NCBI GenBank assembly: GCA_002281775.1
Contig: NCGY01000008.1
Coordinates: 63,425 to 127,424 of the forward strand
Reading direction: 5' to 3'
Source: Hydrogenophilales bacterium 16-64-46
GTDB lineage: Bacteria; Pseudomonadota; Gammaproteobacteria; Burkholderiales; Thiobacillaceae
DNA: 64,000 nt
Positions 13,221 through 24,537 of the stretch are shown piece by piece; position 1 is the first letter of the stretch; every line of letters starts with the position of its first letter. Position numbers and translations under genes: made by a program. Below the pieces are notes generated by a model. That model worked only from the letters and a program-made list of their open reading frames with translations, did not search any database and was not told the DNA's origin.

Positions 13221-13679
13221 ATGCGGCGTTTCTGGGATGGCCTCGCCGGCGTGCTGCTTGTGTTGTGGATAGGCGGGATGTGGGCCATCGGCTATGTGGC
13301 CGCGCCGGTTCTCTTTGCAAGCCTGGACGATAAACAGCTGGCCGGCAATCTGGCTGGCAAACTGTTTGAACTGGGGGCCTGGATCGGTCTGGCTGCCGCC
13401 AGCTATCTGCTGCTTTACCGTATCGTGCGCGACGGCGGCGCTGCGCTGAAAACCCTGTTCTTCTGGGGGGTGGCGCTGATGCTGGTGCTGACGGCGGCGA
13501 GCCACTTTGGCATTGCACCCATCATGCAGAGCCTCAAGGATCAGGCCATGCCCCTCGCCGTGATGCAGAGCGTGTTCGCAGACCGCTTCGCACGCTGGCA
13601 CGGCGTCTCCAGCATCGTCTACCTGATCCAGAGTGCACTTGGTCTGCTGCTGGTGTGGCGCGCGGGGCTCGCCCGCTGA
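13221..13679 (+). CDS. DUF4149 family membrane protein
   Basis: 152 residues with four predicted membrane helices (about residues 7-30, 45-65, 78-98 and 128-148). The N-terminal WIGGMWAIGYVAAPVLFASL motif is typical of DUF4149. The ATG directly follows the greA stop. Function is unknown. It is convergent with yhbY, with 8 bases between stops. Confidence 0.8.
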   Translation: MRRFWDGLAGVLLVLWIGGMWAIGYVAAPVLFASLDDKQLAGNLAGKLFELGAWIGLAAASYLLLYRIVRDGGAALKTLFFWGVALMLVLTAASHFGIAPIMQSLKDQAMPLAVMQSVFADRFARWHGVSSIVYLIQSALGLLLVWRAGLAR

Positions 13680-13687
13680 CTGCGAGT

Positions 13688-13984
13688 TTATTTCGGCAGG
13701 GCGATAACGGGTTTGTCTGCCGCCCGGTAGATCACCAGCACCTTGCCGATCTGTTGCACGGCCGCGGCGCCGGTCGCGCTGCAAATTTCATCCAGCCAGG
13801 CACGCCGGGTGTCGACCTCGTCGCTGGCAGCCTTGATCTTGATCAGCTCGTGTGCGGCGAGGCTGCGTTCAACTTCCTTCAACACGGCGGGTGTCAGGCC
13901 GTGACTGCCGATCATGACCACGGGTTGCAGGCCGTGGGCCAGCCCCTTGAGATGCTGCCGTTGGGCAGGGGTGAGTGATTTCAT
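13688..13984 (-). CDS. yhbY: CRM-domain RNA-binding protein YhbY
   Basis: 98 residues covering one CRM domain (LTPAQRQHLKGLAHGLQPVV, then GSHGLTPAVLKEVERSLAAH). YhbY associates with pre-50S ribosomes. The start at 13984 (MKSLTPAQ) is chosen over an upstream ATG in rlmE territory because it matches the family N-terminus. It is divergent from rlmE, the usual arrangement, so both ribosome-biogenesis genes share a 49-base promoter region. Confidence 0.93.
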   Translation of the reverse strand: MKSLTPAQRQHLKGLAHGLQPVVMIGSHGLTPAVLKEVERSLAAHELIKIKAASDEVDTRRAWLDEICSATGAAAVQQIGKVLVIYRAADKPVIALPK

Positions 13985-14033
13985 GCAGATTCCTTCAATC
14001 GAGGGCGGATTGTAGCCGATAGAGCGGGTAGAG

Positions 14034-14705
14034 ATGGCGCAGAAACCCAAGCGAACCAAGTCTGGCAGTGCCTGGATGCACGAGCACGTGACCGATCCCT
14101 ACGTCAAGAAGGCTCAGTCCGACGGTTATCGCTCGCGCGCCGCCTACAAGCTTCTGGAAATCGACACCCGCGACCGGCTTTTCCGGCCGGGCATGACAGT
14201 GGTGGACCTGGGGGCCGCACCGGGCAGCTGGTGCCAGGTCGCGGTGCAGAAGCTGAAGCGCCAGGGCAGGGTGCTGGCCATCGACCTGTTGCCGCTGGCA
14301 GCGATGCCGGGTGTGGAGAGCCTGGAAGGTGATTTCACCGAGCCCGCCGCCTTGCACTGGCTGGAGGAACGTCTCGCCACGGCGCGGGTCGATCTTGTGC
14401 TGAGCGACATGGCCCCCAATATCAGTGGCGTGGGCTTGCGTGATCAGGCGAGGCAATATGAATTGTGCGAACTGGCACTGGATTTCGCGGTACAGTGGTT
14501 GAAACCAGACGGTGGGTTTCTAGTCAAAGTTTTTCAGGGCGTGGGGTTTGAAGATTTTCGCCGGCAGATGCAGGCGGCGTTCGAGCAGGTGCTGATCCGC
14601 AAGCCGGACGCCTCGCGTGATCGCAGTTCGGAAGTGTATCTGCTGGGCCGCCACCCGCGCCAGGACCGTGCGGCGGCCGTGACAAGCACGGATGAACAGG
14701 TTTAG
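14034..14705 (+). CDS. rlmE: 23S rRNA 2'-O-methyltransferase RlmE
   Basis: 223 residues, RrmJ/FtsJ fold. It has the SAM-binding motif [16 protein letters not shown] and the catalytic K-D-K-E set, with lysine in the [15 protein letters not shown] region, Asp in [10 protein letters not shown] and lysine in [10 protein letters not shown]. It methylates U2552 of 23S rRNA late in 50S assembly. It precedes ftsH as in E. coli. Confidence 0.96.
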   Translation: MAQKPKRTKSGSAWMHEHVTDPYVKKAQSDGYRSRAAYKLLEIDTRDRLFRPGMTVVDLGAAPGSWCQVAVQKLKRQGRVLAIDLLPLAAMPGVESLEGDFTEPAALHWLEERLATARVDLVLSDMAPNISGVGLRDQARQYELCELALDFAVQWLKPDGGFLVKVFQGVGFEDFRRQMQAAFEQVLIRKPDASRDRSSEVYLLGRHPRQDRAAAVTSTDEQV

Positions 14706-14718
14706 AATGAGTCTAAAT

Positions 14719-14734
14719 GCGTCGATTTCGACGC
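14719..14734 (+). promoter_or_regulatory. small hairpin in the ftsH leader
   Basis: GCGTCGA and TCGACGC are perfect 7-base complements around TT, 38 bases before the ftsH start. A second weaker stem (GCGCC...GGCGC) follows at about 14741-14756. A heat-responsive or processing role is possible but unproven. Confidence 0.4.
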
Positions 14735-14771
14735 GAATGTAAAGCGCCGGGTACGGCGCGAAGGAGCAAAC

Positions 14772-16664
<1,893 letters not shown>

Positions 16665-16687
16665 TTCCCGGGCCGCTGGCCGACTAC

Positions 16688-16716
16688 AATAGAGAGGCTC
16701 TGGCCTCTCTATTTTT
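16688..16716 (+). terminator. intrinsic terminator after ftsH
   Basis: AATAGAGAGGC (16688-16698) pairs perfectly with GCCTCTCTATT (16703-16713) around a TCTG loop, followed by a T-run ending one base before the folP ATG. A TACAAT -10-like hexamer (16685-16690) overlaps its 5' side. Confidence 0.85.
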
Positions 16717-17544
16717 ATGTCTGTCCTTCACGCGGGCGATCATCGCCTGTCCCTCTCCCGTCCCCTGATCATGGGGATCGTCAACACCACGCCGGATTCC
16801 TTCTCGGATGGAGGCAACTGCCTCGCGGCCGCGGTGGCCATCGATCATGCGCTCAAGCTCGCCGACGCGGGTGCCGATATCCTTGATATCGGAGGCGAAT
16901 CAACCCGGCCGGGCGCAAAGCATGTCGCTGCAGGGGAAGAGATCAGGCGGGTGTTGCCGGTTGCCGAAGCACTTGTTCGACAGGGGCTGATCGTGTCGGT
17001 GGACACCCGCAAGCCTGAAGTCATGCGGGCTGCGCTGGCAGCAGGTGTTGCCATGATCAATGACGTGTCTGCGCTGCGCGAACCCGGTGCGCTGGAAGCT
17101 GTGGCCGCCTCGCGAGCCGCGATCTGCCTGATGCACATGCGTGGCGAGCCGGGCAACATGCAGGCCGCACCCACGTATGAAAACGTGGTGGAAGAGGTTG
17201 CAGGCTTTCTCCAGGCGCGCATGGCGGCGTGCGAAGCGGCGGGAATCGAGCGGGCAAGGCTGGTGATCGACCCCGGCTTCGGCTTCGGCAAGACACTGGA
17301 ACACAATCTGGCACTGCTCCGACACCTGTCGCGGTTTGTCAACCTGGGGGTGCCGGTCTTGGCGGGCCTGTCGCGCAAGTCCATGCTGGGCAGCCTGACT
17401 GGCCGGACGGTGCTGGAACGGGAGTTTGCCGGTGTCGCAGCGCATCTGGCTGCTATCGTGCGCGGCGCGCGCATCGTGCGCGTCCATGACGCGGCGGCCA
17501 TGCGCGACGCGCTGGCCGTATGGAATGCTTTGGAGGAGTGTTGA
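16717..17544 (+). CDS. folP: dihydropteroate synthase
   Basis: 275 residues, TIM barrel. It has the DHPS signature MGIVNTTPDSFSDGG near residue 19 and LDIGGESTRPGA near residue 55. It condenses pterin pyrophosphate with p-aminobenzoate in folate synthesis and is the sulfonamide target. The ATG sits immediately after the terminator T-run and has no visible Shine-Dalgarno sequence; the N-terminal length nevertheless matches the family. glmM follows without a gap. Confidence 0.96.
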   Translation: MSVLHAGDHRLSLSRPLIMGIVNTTPDSFSDGGNCLAAAVAIDHALKLADAGADILDIGGESTRPGAKHVAAGEEIRRVLPVAEALVRQGLIVSVDTRKPEVMRAALAAGVAMINDVSALREPGALEAVAASRAAICLMHMRGEPGNMQAAPTYENVVEEVAGFLQARMAACEAAGIERARLVIDPGFGFGKTLEHNLALLRHLSRFVNLGVPVLAGLSRKSMLGSLTGRTVLEREFAGVAAHLAAIVRGARIVRVHDAAAMRDALAVWNALEEC

Positions 17545-18906
17545 ATGGGACGCAAATATTTTGGCACTGATGGCGTGCGCGGCAGGGTGGGCGAATCACC
17601 GATCACCCCCGAGTTCGTCATGCGCCTTGGCTACGCCGCAGGCCAGGTTCTGGTGGCCGATCGCGGCAGCCTGCCGCCGAGTCAGCACCCCACGGTACTG
17701 ATCGGCAAGGACACGCGGATTTCCGGTTACATGCTCGAAGCAGCGCTGGAAGCGGGGTTTACCGCCGCCGGGGTGAATGTACTGATGACCGGTCCGATGC
17801 CGACGCCCGCCGTGGCGTATCTGACGCGAGCCCTGCGGTTGCAGGCGGGGGTGGTCATCTCGGCTTCGCACAATCCCTTCGAGGACAACGGCATCAAGTT
17901 CTTTTCGGCAGGCGGACAGAAACTGCCCGACAGCGTGGAGGAGGCCATCGAGGCTGGCCTCGATCAGCCGCTGCTTACCGTCGAGGCCCGTCAGCTGGGC
18001 CGGGCGCGGCGCATCGAGGACGCGGCCGCGCGTTACATCGAATTCTGCAAGAGCACCTTCCCCAATCACCTGGACCTGCGCGGCATGCGCATCGTGGTCG
18101 ACTGTGCCCACGGGGCCACCTACCATATCGCCCCCCACGTCCTGCATGAACTGGGTGCCGAGGTGATCGCCATCGGCAACACGCCGGACGGCTTCAATAT
18201 CAACGACGAATGCGGGGCCACACATACCCGGGCCCTGTCGGATGCGGTGAAAACCCATCGCGCCGACCTCGGGATAGCGCTCGACGGTGACGGCGACAGG
18301 CTGATGATGGCGGACGCAAAAGGACGCATTTACGACGGCGACCAGCTGGTCTACGTAATCGCCCGGCATCGTATCCAGACCGGCTACATGAAGGGCGGCG
18401 TAGTCGGCACGCTGATGACCAATCTGGGCACCGAACATGCGCTCAAGCGTATCGACGTGCCGTTCGAGCGCGCCAAGGTCGGCGACCGCTACGTGCTGGA
18501 ACGCCTGCAGGCCAAGGGCTGGACGCTCGGTGGCGAAACCTCGGGTCATATTCTCTGCCTGGACAAGCACACCACCGGTGATGGCATCGTCTCCGCGCTC
18601 CAGGTGCTGCGTGCCCTACGCGAGACGGGCGAAACGCTCGACAACTGCACATCCGACCTGGAAACCTATCCCCAGGTCATGATCAATGTGCCCGTCGACA
18701 AGGGATTCAGGCTGGAGGCCGCTCCGACGGTGGGAGCCTCGGTCGCCGAAGTCGAGGCCCAGCTCAATGGTAGTGGCCGGGTGGTCCTGCGGGCCTCGGG
18801 TACTGAACCGCTGATCCGGGTGATGGTCGAGGGGCGCGATGCCGGACAGGTCCGGTCGCTGGCGGAAAGTATCGCGCAGACCGTCCGACACGCCATGGCC
18901 GCGTAA
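17545..18906 (+). CDS. glmM: phosphoglucosamine mutase
   Basis: 453 residues. It has the N-terminal [14 protein letters not shown], the phosphoserine loop [12 protein letters not shown] (Ser about 108), the Mg-binding [12 protein letters not shown], the sugar-binding GGETSGH and the phosphate-binding [15 protein letters not shown]. It converts glucosamine-6-phosphate to glucosamine-1-phosphate for UDP-GlcNAc. ATG follows the folP stop directly (TGAATG), and folP-glmM is a conserved pair. Confidence 0.97.
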   Translation: MGRKYFGTDGVRGRVGESPITPEFVMRLGYAAGQVLVADRGSLPPSQHPTVLIGKDTRISGYMLEAALEAGFTAAGVNVLMTGPMPTPAVAYLTRALRLQAGVVISASHNPFEDNGIKFFSAGGQKLPDSVEEAIEAGLDQPLLTVEARQLGRARRIEDAAARYIEFCKSTFPNHLDLRGMRIVVDCAHGATYHIAPHVLHELGAEVIAIGNTPDGFNINDECGATHTRALSDAVKTHRADLGIALDGDGDRLMMADAKGRIYDGDQLVYVIARHRIQTGYMKGGVVGTLMTNLGTEHALKRIDVPFERAKVGDRYVLERLQAKGWTLGGETSGHILCLDKHTTGDGIVSALQVLRALRETGETLDNCTSDLETYPQVMINVPVDKGFRLEAAPTVGASVAEVEAQLNGSGRVVLRASGTEPLIRVMVEGRDAGQVRSLAESIAQTVRHAMAA

Positions 18907-18926
18907 TCGGCATGTAATGTTCCCGG

Positions 18927-18960
18927 CTGAAATATAACTGTAATATTCGCCCGATAGTAT
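18927..18960 (+). promoter_or_regulatory. Pho box and -10 of pstS
   Basis: Two 7-base PhoB half-sites, CTGAAAT (18927-18933) and CTGTAAT (18938-18944), are separated by 4 AT-rich bases, giving the 11-base period of a Pho box. A -10-like TAGTAT (18955-18960) lies 10 bases downstream, where PhoB-activated promoters have it. This implies phosphate-starvation induction of pst. Confidence 0.8.
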
Positions 18961-19005
18961 TGGCGCGTCGCCAAAGCGGCTCGTCAAAACTACCGGAGAA
19001 ATTAC

Positions 19006-20022
19006 ATGTTTACTTTCGACAAACTGGCCAAGGGTACCCTGGCCGCTGCCATGGGTCTGGCTTTCTCGGTGAGCGCACTGGCTGCCGACATCACCGGCGC
19101 AGGCGCAACCTTCCCCTACGCCGTCTACACCAAGTGGGCCGAGGCCTACCAGCAGGCCACCGGCAACAAGGTCAACTACCAGGGCATCGGCTCGTCGGGT
19201 GGTGTCAAGCAGATCAAGGCCAAGACCGTGGACTTTGCCGGCTCGGACGCCCCGGTGAAGGAAGCCGACCTGGACGCTTCGAAACTGGTGCAGGTGCCGA
19301 CCGTCATGGGTGGCGTGACCATCGTCATGAACGTTCCGGGTTTCAAGTCCGGTGACATCAAGCTGGACGGCCCGACCGCCGCCAACATCTTCCGGGGTGC
19401 CATCACCAAGTGGAACGACCCCGCCATTGCCAGGCTGAACCCGGGTGCCAAGCTGCCCGATCTGGCCATCACCGTTTCACATCGCTCGGACGGTTCGGGT
19501 ACCACCTACACCTTCTCGAACTACATGGCCAAGCAGTCGCTGCCCTTCAAGCGTGATGTGGGTGCAGGCAACACTGTGAACTGGCCGGTCAACGCGGTCG
19601 GCGGTAAGGGCAACCCGGGTGTGGCTGCCAACGTTCAGAAGATCAAGGGCGCGATCGGCTACGTCGATATCGCCGACGCGATGAAGAACAACATGACCTT
19701 CGTCGCGCTGAAGAACAAGGCCGGCAACTACATCGTCCCGAACCAGCAGGCGGTGGCCGATGCCGCTGCCGGTGCCGATTTCAAAGTAAAAGGCATGGCC
19801 CCCGACTTGCTGGACCAGTCGCACAAGAACGCCTGGCCGATCACCACGGCAACCTACATGCTGGCCTATGAAAAGGGCGATGCCACCAAGCAGAAGGGTG
19901 TGGTCGATTTCTTCACCTGGTCGCTGAACAATGGGCAGAAGATGGCAGAAGAGCTGGGTTTCGTGGCCCTGCCGCCGAATGTGGTGAAGATGGTTGAAGC
20001 CGAGATGAAGAACATCAAGTAA
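19006..20022 (+). CDS. pstS: periplasmic phosphate-binding protein
   Basis: 338 residues with a signal peptide cleaved near ALA-ADITG (about residue 25). The mature protein has the phosphate-binding loops ADITGAGATFPYAVY, SSGGVKQI, and SHRSDGSGTTYTFS. It captures inorganic phosphate for the PstCAB importer. GGAG lies 7 bases before the ATG. It is separated from pstC by two overlapping hairpins, consistent with the excess of binding protein over permease usual in this system. Confidence 0.97.
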   Translation: MFTFDKLAKGTLAAAMGLAFSVSALAADITGAGATFPYAVYTKWAEAYQQATGNKVNYQGIGSSGGVKQIKAKTVDFAGSDAPVKEADLDASKLVQVPTVMGGVTIVMNVPGFKSGDIKLDGPTAANIFRGAITKWNDPAIARLNPGAKLPDLAITVSHRSDGSGTTYTFSNYMAKQSLPFKRDVGAGNTVNWPVNAVGGKGNPGVAANVQKIKGAIGYVDIADAMKNNMTFVALKNKAGNYIVPNQQAVADAAAGADFKVKGMAPDLLDQSHKNAWPITTATYMLAYEKGDATKQKGVVDFFTWSLNNGQKMAEELGFVALPPNVVKMVEAEMKNIK

Positions 20023-20031
20023 ATTCTTCTG

Positions 20032-20097
20032 GCAGACAAACCGGGACGAGCGTTCCGGTTTGTCTGCGCAAGCGTCTTCTGAATGGGCGCTTGCGCA
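20032..20097 (+). promoter_or_regulatory. two overlapping hairpins between pstS and pstC
   Basis: Stem 1: GCAGACAAACCGG (20032-20044) with CCGGTTTGTCTGC (20055-20067), 13 perfect pairs. Stem 2: TGCGCAAGCG (20065-20074) with CGCTTGCGCA (20088-20097), 10 perfect pairs. They share bases 20065-20067 and have no T-run. They probably stabilise the pstS 3' end or attenuate transcription into pstCAB (inference). Confidence 0.65.
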
Positions 20098-20121
20098 GAC
20101 AACGACAAAAGCTGAGTTTCC

Positions 20122-21096
20122 ATGAACACACCCAGTCCGGCGGTCATTGATCCGCAGATGGCGCGCATTCGCACCTTCCGTCTGCAGGACATGCTGTTCC
20201 ATCGCACGACGCAGGTATTTGCTCTGGTCGTTCTGTTGGCGCTGGTGGGCATCCTGATCTCGCTCACCATCGAGGCCTGGCCGTCGCTGGTCAAATTCGG
20301 CCCGGAGTTCCTCTGGACCAATATCTGGAGCGTGCCAGATGACGAATACGGCGCGCTGGCGGCGATCTATGGCACCGTCGTCACTTCCGTGCTTGCCTTG
20401 CTGATCGCCGTGCCGATCAGCTTCGGGATCGCGCTGTTCCTGACCGAAACCTGCCCGGTCTGGCTGCGTCGCCCGCTGGGCACGGCGATCGAGCTGCTCG
20501 CCGGCGTGCCCTCCATCGTCTACGGCATCTGGGGGCTATTCATTTTCGCGCCGCTGTTCGCCGAATACATCCAGCCGCCCTTGCAGGCATGGCTGGGGGA
20601 CGTGCCAGTGATCGGCGGCTGGTTCGCCGGCCCGCCCATCGGCGTTGGTATCCTCACCGCCAGCATCGTGCTCTCGCTGATGGTCATTCCCTTCATCGCC
20701 TCGGTGATGCGCGACGTGTTCGAGACCGTCCCGCCAGTACTCAAGGAATCCGCGTATGGCATCGGCTGCACGACCTGGGAAGTGGTGCGTAATATCGTCC
20801 TGCCCTACACACGCGTCGGCGTCATTGGCGGCATCATGCTCGGGCTCGGGCGCGCGCTCGGCGAGACAATGGCCGTCACGTTTGTCATCGGCAATGCCAA
20901 CCGCATCGTCGGCAGCCTCTTTGCGCCGGGCACCTCCATCGCCTCGACGCTCGCCAATGAATTCGGCGAAGCCGATCCGGGCTTGCATATCGCCTCGCTG
21001 TTTGCGCTGGGCCTTATCCTGTTCGTGCTGTCCTTCGTCGTGCTGGCGATTTCGCGCTGGCTGATCGCACGTAGCGTCGGCAAGGAAGGGGTCTGA
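20122..21096 (+). CDS. pstC: phosphate ABC transporter permease PstC
   Basis: 324 residues, about six membrane helices. The cytoplasmic EAA-type loop reads [21 protein letters not shown], and the [17 protein letters not shown] segment is typical of PstC. It pairs with PstA to form the channel. pstA starts two bases after the stop. Confidence 0.96.
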   Translation: MNTPSPAVIDPQMARIRTFRLQDMLFHRTTQVFALVVLLALVGILISLTIEAWPSLVKFGPEFLWTNIWSVPDDEYGALAAIYGTVVTSVLALLIAVPISFGIALFLTETCPVWLRRPLGTAIELLAGVPSIVYGIWGLFIFAPLFAEYIQPPLQAWLGDVPVIGGWFAGPPIGVGILTASIVLSLMVIPFIASVMRDVFETVPPVLKESAYGIGCTTWEVVRNIVLPYTRVGVIGGIMLGLGRALGETMAVTFVIGNANRIVGSLFAPGTSIASTLANEFGEADPGLHIASLFALGLILFVLSFVVLAISRWLIARSVGKEGV

Positions 21097-21097
21097 G

Positions 21098-21940
21098 ATG
21101 AATCTCTATTCCCGCCGCCTCTGGACCAACCGCATCGGCATCGCGCTTTCGATGTTCGCGATGGCGCTGGGCCTTGTCGCGCTCATGTGGATACTGTGGA
21201 CACTATTTTCCAAGGGGTTTGCCGCACTTTCGCTCGATCTGTTCACGCAGGACACACCCGCACCGGGTTCCGAGGGGGGAGGGCTGCGCAACGCCATTGT
21301 CGGCAGCGGTCTGATCCTGTTTTTCTCGATGCTGATTTCGACGCCGATCGGCATCCTGGCCGGGATTTATCTGGCCGAGTACGGGCGTATTTCAAAATTT
21401 GCGGCCTTCACCCGGTTCATGACCGACATCATGCTGTCGGCACCGTCCATCGTCATCGGTCTGTTCGTGTATGCCTTGTTCGTGGCGACCACCGGTGGTT
21501 TTTCAGGCTGGGCGGGTTCGCTGGCGCTGGCGCTGATCGCTATTCCGGTCGTCGTGCGCACCACGGAAAACATGCTCAAGCTCGTGCCGCCCTCGTTGCG
21601 TGAAGCCGCCTTCGCGATTGGTGCGCCGCGCTGGCAGGTATCGCTGAAAGTGACCCTGCGTGCGGTGAAATCCGGCGTGGTCACCGGGGTGCTTCTGGCG
21701 ATGGCGCGCATCACCGGCGAAACTGCGCCGCTTTTGTTCACGGCGCTGAACAACCAGTTCTTCAGCACCGACATGGGCTCACCCATGGGCAACCTGCCGG
21801 TGGTGATTTACCAGTTCGCGCTTTCCCCGTATGACAACTGGGTGAACCTTGCCTGGGGTGGGGCGCTGCTGATTGCGCTGGTTGTGCTTGCGGTCAACAT
21901 CGGCGTCCGCATTGCATTCCGCAACAAAGACAAACCTTAA
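21098..21940 (+). CDS. pstA: phosphate ABC transporter permease PstA
   Basis: 280 residues with about six membrane helices. It has the [14 protein letters not shown] segment, and its ATPase-contact loop reads [13 protein letters not shown]. It forms the inner-membrane channel with PstC. It lies between pstC and pstB with a 17-base gap to pstB that contains CGGAG. Confidence 0.96.
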   Translation: MNLYSRRLWTNRIGIALSMFAMALGLVALMWILWTLFSKGFAALSLDLFTQDTPAPGSEGGGLRNAIVGSGLILFFSMLISTPIGILAGIYLAEYGRISKFAAFTRFMTDIMLSAPSIVIGLFVYALFVATTGGFSGWAGSLALALIAIPVVVRTTENMLKLVPPSLREAAFAIGAPRWQVSLKVTLRAVKSGVVTGVLLAMARITGETAPLLFTALNNQFFSTDMGSPMGNLPVVIYQFALSPYDNWVNLAWGGALLIALVVLAVNIGVRIAFRNKDKP

Positions 21941-21957
21941 CTTCCGGAGCGCTTTCG

Positions 21958-22740
21958 ATGCCCGATCCCATTGTGCCGAATGGCAGCCCAGCCGCCCTGC
22001 AGATCCGTAACCTGGATTTCTACTACGGCGACTTCAAGGGTCTCAAGAACGTCAATATCGACATTGCGCACAAGAAGGTTACCGCCTTCATCGGCCCGTC
22101 CGGTTGCGGAAAATCGACCCTGTTGCGCACCTTCAATCGTATGTACGACCTCTACCCGGGGCAGCGTGCAGAAGGGGAAATCCTGTTCCACGGCAAGAAC
22201 CTGCTGGACAAAAAGCAGGACGTGAACATGGTGCGCGCCAAGATCGGCATGGTGTTCCAGAAGCCGACGCCGTTTCCGATGACGATCTACGAGAATATCG
22301 CCTTCGGTGTGCGCCTCTACGAGAATATGTCCAAAGCAGCAATGGACGACCGGGTCGAATGGGCGCTCAACAAGGCGGCGCTGTGGGGCGAGGTCAAGGA
22401 CAAGCTGAACCAGAGCGGTCTGTCGCTTTCGGGTGGTCAGCAGCAGCGTCTGTGCATTGCCCGTGCGGTCGCAGTCAAACCCGAAGTTGTTCTGCTGGAC
22501 GAGCCGACCTCGGCGCTGGATCCGATTTCCACCGCCAAGGTTGAAGAGCTCATCAACGAGCTGAAGAGCGAATACACCATCGCCATCGTGACCCACAACA
22601 TGCAGCAGGCGGCGCGGATTTCCGACTTCACGGCGTTCATGTACCTGGGCGAGCTCATCGAGTTCAACGAAACCGGTACGATCTTCATGCGTCCCGGCAA
22701 GAAACAGACCGAGGATTACATCACCGGCCGTTTCGGCTGA
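21958..22740 (+). CDS. pstB: phosphate ABC transporter ATP-binding protein
   Basis: 260 residues. Walker [11 protein letters not shown]-loop [16 protein letters not shown], signature [14 protein letters not shown] and Walker [16 protein letters not shown] are all present. It energises phosphate uptake. No phoU, phoB or phoR follows; the operon ends at the hairpin downstream, so the rest of the Pho signalling system must lie elsewhere. Confidence 0.97.
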   Translation: MPDPIVPNGSPAALQIRNLDFYYGDFKGLKNVNIDIAHKKVTAFIGPSGCGKSTLLRTFNRMYDLYPGQRAEGEILFHGKNLLDKKQDVNMVRAKIGMVFQKPTPFPMTIYENIAFGVRLYENMSKAAMDDRVEWALNKAALWGEVKDKLNQSGLSLSGGQQQRLCIARAVAVKPEVVLLDEPTSALDPISTAKVEELINELKSEYTIAIVTHNMQQAARISDFTAFMYLGELIEFNETGTIFMRPGKKQTEDYITGRFG

Positions 22741-22753
22741 CCTTGCGCATCCA

Positions 22754-22787
22754 CGACGCGCCCGGCGGTTGACCGTCGGGCGCGTCG
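22754..22787 (+). terminator. probable terminator after pstB
   Basis: CGACGCGCCCG (22754-22764) pairs perfectly with CGGGCGCGTCG (22777-22787) around a 12-base loop, followed by CGTTT. The stem is strong but the T-run is short, so efficiency is uncertain. Confidence 0.6.
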
Positions 22788-22838
22788 CGTTTACCATCGC
22801 GCACTTTTGTTTGGCGGACTTCGCCCTGGATAGGAACG

Positions 22839-23585
22839 ATGCGCAAGAAGCTCGTAGCCGGAAACTGGAAAATGCATGGCAGCCTGGCGGACAACGCCGC
22901 GCTGCTTGCTGCGATCAAACCCGCGCTGGCAGGGATTGAAGCTGCGGTATGCGTGCCGTTTCCCTACCTGGCACAGGTGCAGGCTGCGCTGGCTGGTTCC
23001 TCCCTTTCCTGGGGTGCCCAGAACCTGTCCGAACAAGCCAAGGGGGCGTTCACGGGTGAAGTCTCGTCCGCCATGCTGCTGGACTTCGGCTGCACCTACG
23101 TGATCGTAGGCCACTCCGAGCGTCGCAGTCTCTATGGTGAAAGCGACGAACTGGTCGCGAAGAAATACCTGGCAGCGCAGGCGGCTGGCCTGACGCCCAT
23201 CCTGTGCGTAGGCGAGTCTCTCGACGAGCGTGAATCCGGTGTGACCGAGCAGGTCGTTGCACGTCAGCTCGACGCCGTCATCGGCATGGCCGGCGTGGCG
23301 TCGCTGGCAAAAGCCGTAGTGGCGTATGAACCCGTCTGGGCGATCGGCACCGGCAAGACCGCCAGCCCCGAGCAGGCGCAAGCCGTGCACGCCTTCATCC
23401 GCGGCAAGATTGCCACACTGGATGCAGGGGTTGCAGAGGGCTTGACGATTCAATACGGGGGTAGCGTCAAGGCGGCGAATGCGGCAGAATTGATGGCTCA
23501 GCCCGATATCGACGGTGGGCTCATCGGCGGGGCCTCACTCATTGCCGACGAGTTCGTGGCGATTTGCCGGGCAGCCGCTCAATAA
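22839..23585 (+). CDS. tpiA: triosephosphate isomerase
   Basis: 248 residues, TIM barrel. It has the substrate lysine in AGNWKMHG, catalytic His in VGHSERR, catalytic Glu in VAYEPVWAIGTGKTA and phosphate loop QYGGSVK. It interconverts dihydroxyacetone phosphate and glyceraldehyde-3-phosphate in glycolysis, gluconeogenesis and the Calvin cycle. The tpiA-secG-tRNA-Leu-nuo order is widespread in betaproteobacteria. Confidence 0.98.
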   Translation: MRKKLVAGNWKMHGSLADNAALLAAIKPALAGIEAAVCVPFPYLAQVQAALAGSSLSWGAQNLSEQAKGAFTGEVSSAMLLDFGCTYVIVGHSERRSLYGESDELVAKKYLAAQAAGLTPILCVGESLDERESGVTEQVVARQLDAVIGMAGVASLAKAVVAYEPVWAIGTGKTASPEQAQAVHAFIRGKIATLDAGVAEGLTIQYGGSVKAANAAELMAQPDIDGGLIGGASLIADEFVAICRAAAQ

Positions 23586-23596
23586 GCGAAATACAC

Positions 23597-23944
23597 ATGG
23601 AAACTCTGGTCTGGATCGTTCATATCATCGTGGCACTTGGCGTCATCGTGCTGGTGCTGCTGCAGCAGGGTAAGGGTGCCGACATGGGTGCAGCGTTCGG
23701 TAGCGGTTCGGCAGGCAGCCTGTTCGGCGCGAGCGGTTCGGCCAACTTCCTCAGCCGCAGCACCGCCGTTCTGGCTACGCTGTTCTTCCTGACCAGCCTC
23801 GGGCTGGCGTATTTCGGGCTGCAGCAGCACAAGCCCGGCAACAGCGTGACCGACCGCACCAGTATCCCGGTACCGGCACAATCGGCACCGGCTCCGGTGC
23901 CGGCACCCGCGAATGGTTCCAGGGCAGGAGACATTCCGCAATAA
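23597..23944 (+). CDS. secG: preprotein translocase subunit SecG
   Basis: 115 residues. Two membrane helices (about 2-22 and 52-72) flank the conserved GKGADMGAAFGSGSAGSLFG loop, followed by a Pro/Ala-rich tail. It assists SecYE in protein export. The ATG at 23597 starts the conserved METLVWIVHI; an upstream in-frame ATG lies within tpiA. Confidence 0.95.
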   Translation: METLVWIVHIIVALGVIVLVLLQQGKGADMGAAFGSGSAGSLFGASGSANFLSRSTAVLATLFFLTSLGLAYFGLQQHKPGNSVTDRTSIPVPAQSAPAPVPAPANGSRAGDIPQ

Positions 23945-24000
23945 CAAGTACCCGCAATATCAATTACGAAAAGCAGTAACCATCGGACAACAGTCCCGTA

Positions 24001-24085
24001 GCCGACGTGGTGGAATTGGTAGACACGCTATCTTGAGGGGGTAGTGACCTAGGTCGTGCGAGTTCGAGTCTCGCCGTCGGCACCA
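24001..24085 (+). tRNA. tRNA-Leu (anticodon GAG)
   Basis: The acceptor stem GCCGACG pairs with CGTCGGC, followed by A and an encoded CCA. The D-arm contains GGAATTGGTAGACAC. Anticodon stem CTATC/GGTAG encloses the loop TTGAGGG, anticodon GAG. A long variable arm marks class II, and the T-arm is GCGAG-TTCGAGT-CTCGC. It decodes CUC and CUU. It sits between secG and nuoA. Confidence 0.96.
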
Positions 24086-24165
24086 TCAAATTTCCTGATC
24101 TACTACACTCTGGGCATACCATAACTATGTAACCGCCCCGTACGGGCAATGTCGGAGGAACCTCG

Positions 24166-24522
24166 ATGCTGGAGAATTACCTCCCCATTCTGTTGTTCAT
24201 TGCGGTCGGGCTGGCCTTTGGTATAGGTCCGATCCTCGCAGGCGGCTTGCTTGCGCCGCACCGCCCCGACAGCGAAAAACTCTCTCCCTACGAATGCGGC
24301 TTCGAGGCCTTTGAAGATGCCCGCATGAAATTCGACGTGCGCTATTACCTCGTCGCCATCCTGTTCATCCTGTTCGATCTGGAAATTGCCTTTCTCTTTC
24401 CCTGGGCCATCGTGCTTGAGGAGATTGGCTTGTTCGGCTTTGTTTCGATGATGGTCTTCCTCGGCATTCTCGTCGTGGGCTTCATCTACGAGTGGATGCG
24501 CGGTGCTCTGGAGTGGGAATGA
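24166..24522 (+). CDS. nuoA: NADH-quinone oxidoreductase subunit A
   Basis: 118 residues with three membrane helices and the conserved [28 protein letters not shown] loop ([10 protein letters not shown] visible near residue 40). It belongs to the membrane arm of proton-pumping complex I. GGAGG is upstream of the ATG. It opens an uninterrupted 14-gene nuo operon. The leader between the tRNA and nuoA holds a perfect CCCGTACGGG palindrome (24137-24146). Confidence 0.96.
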   Translation: MLENYLPILLFIAVGLAFGIGPILAGGLLAPHRPDSEKLSPYECGFEAFEDARMKFDVRYYLVAILFILFDLEIAFLFPWAIVLEEIGLFGFVSMMVFLGILVVGFIYEWMRGALEWE

Positions 24523-24537
24523 TGAGAGGAGCCTGGA

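Noticed and set aside
24137..24146. CCCGTACGGG palindrome before nuoA as a regulator site
   Set aside because: A single perfect 10-base palindrome in GC-rich DNA, without a second site or a matching known operator, is not enough to call a regulatory element.
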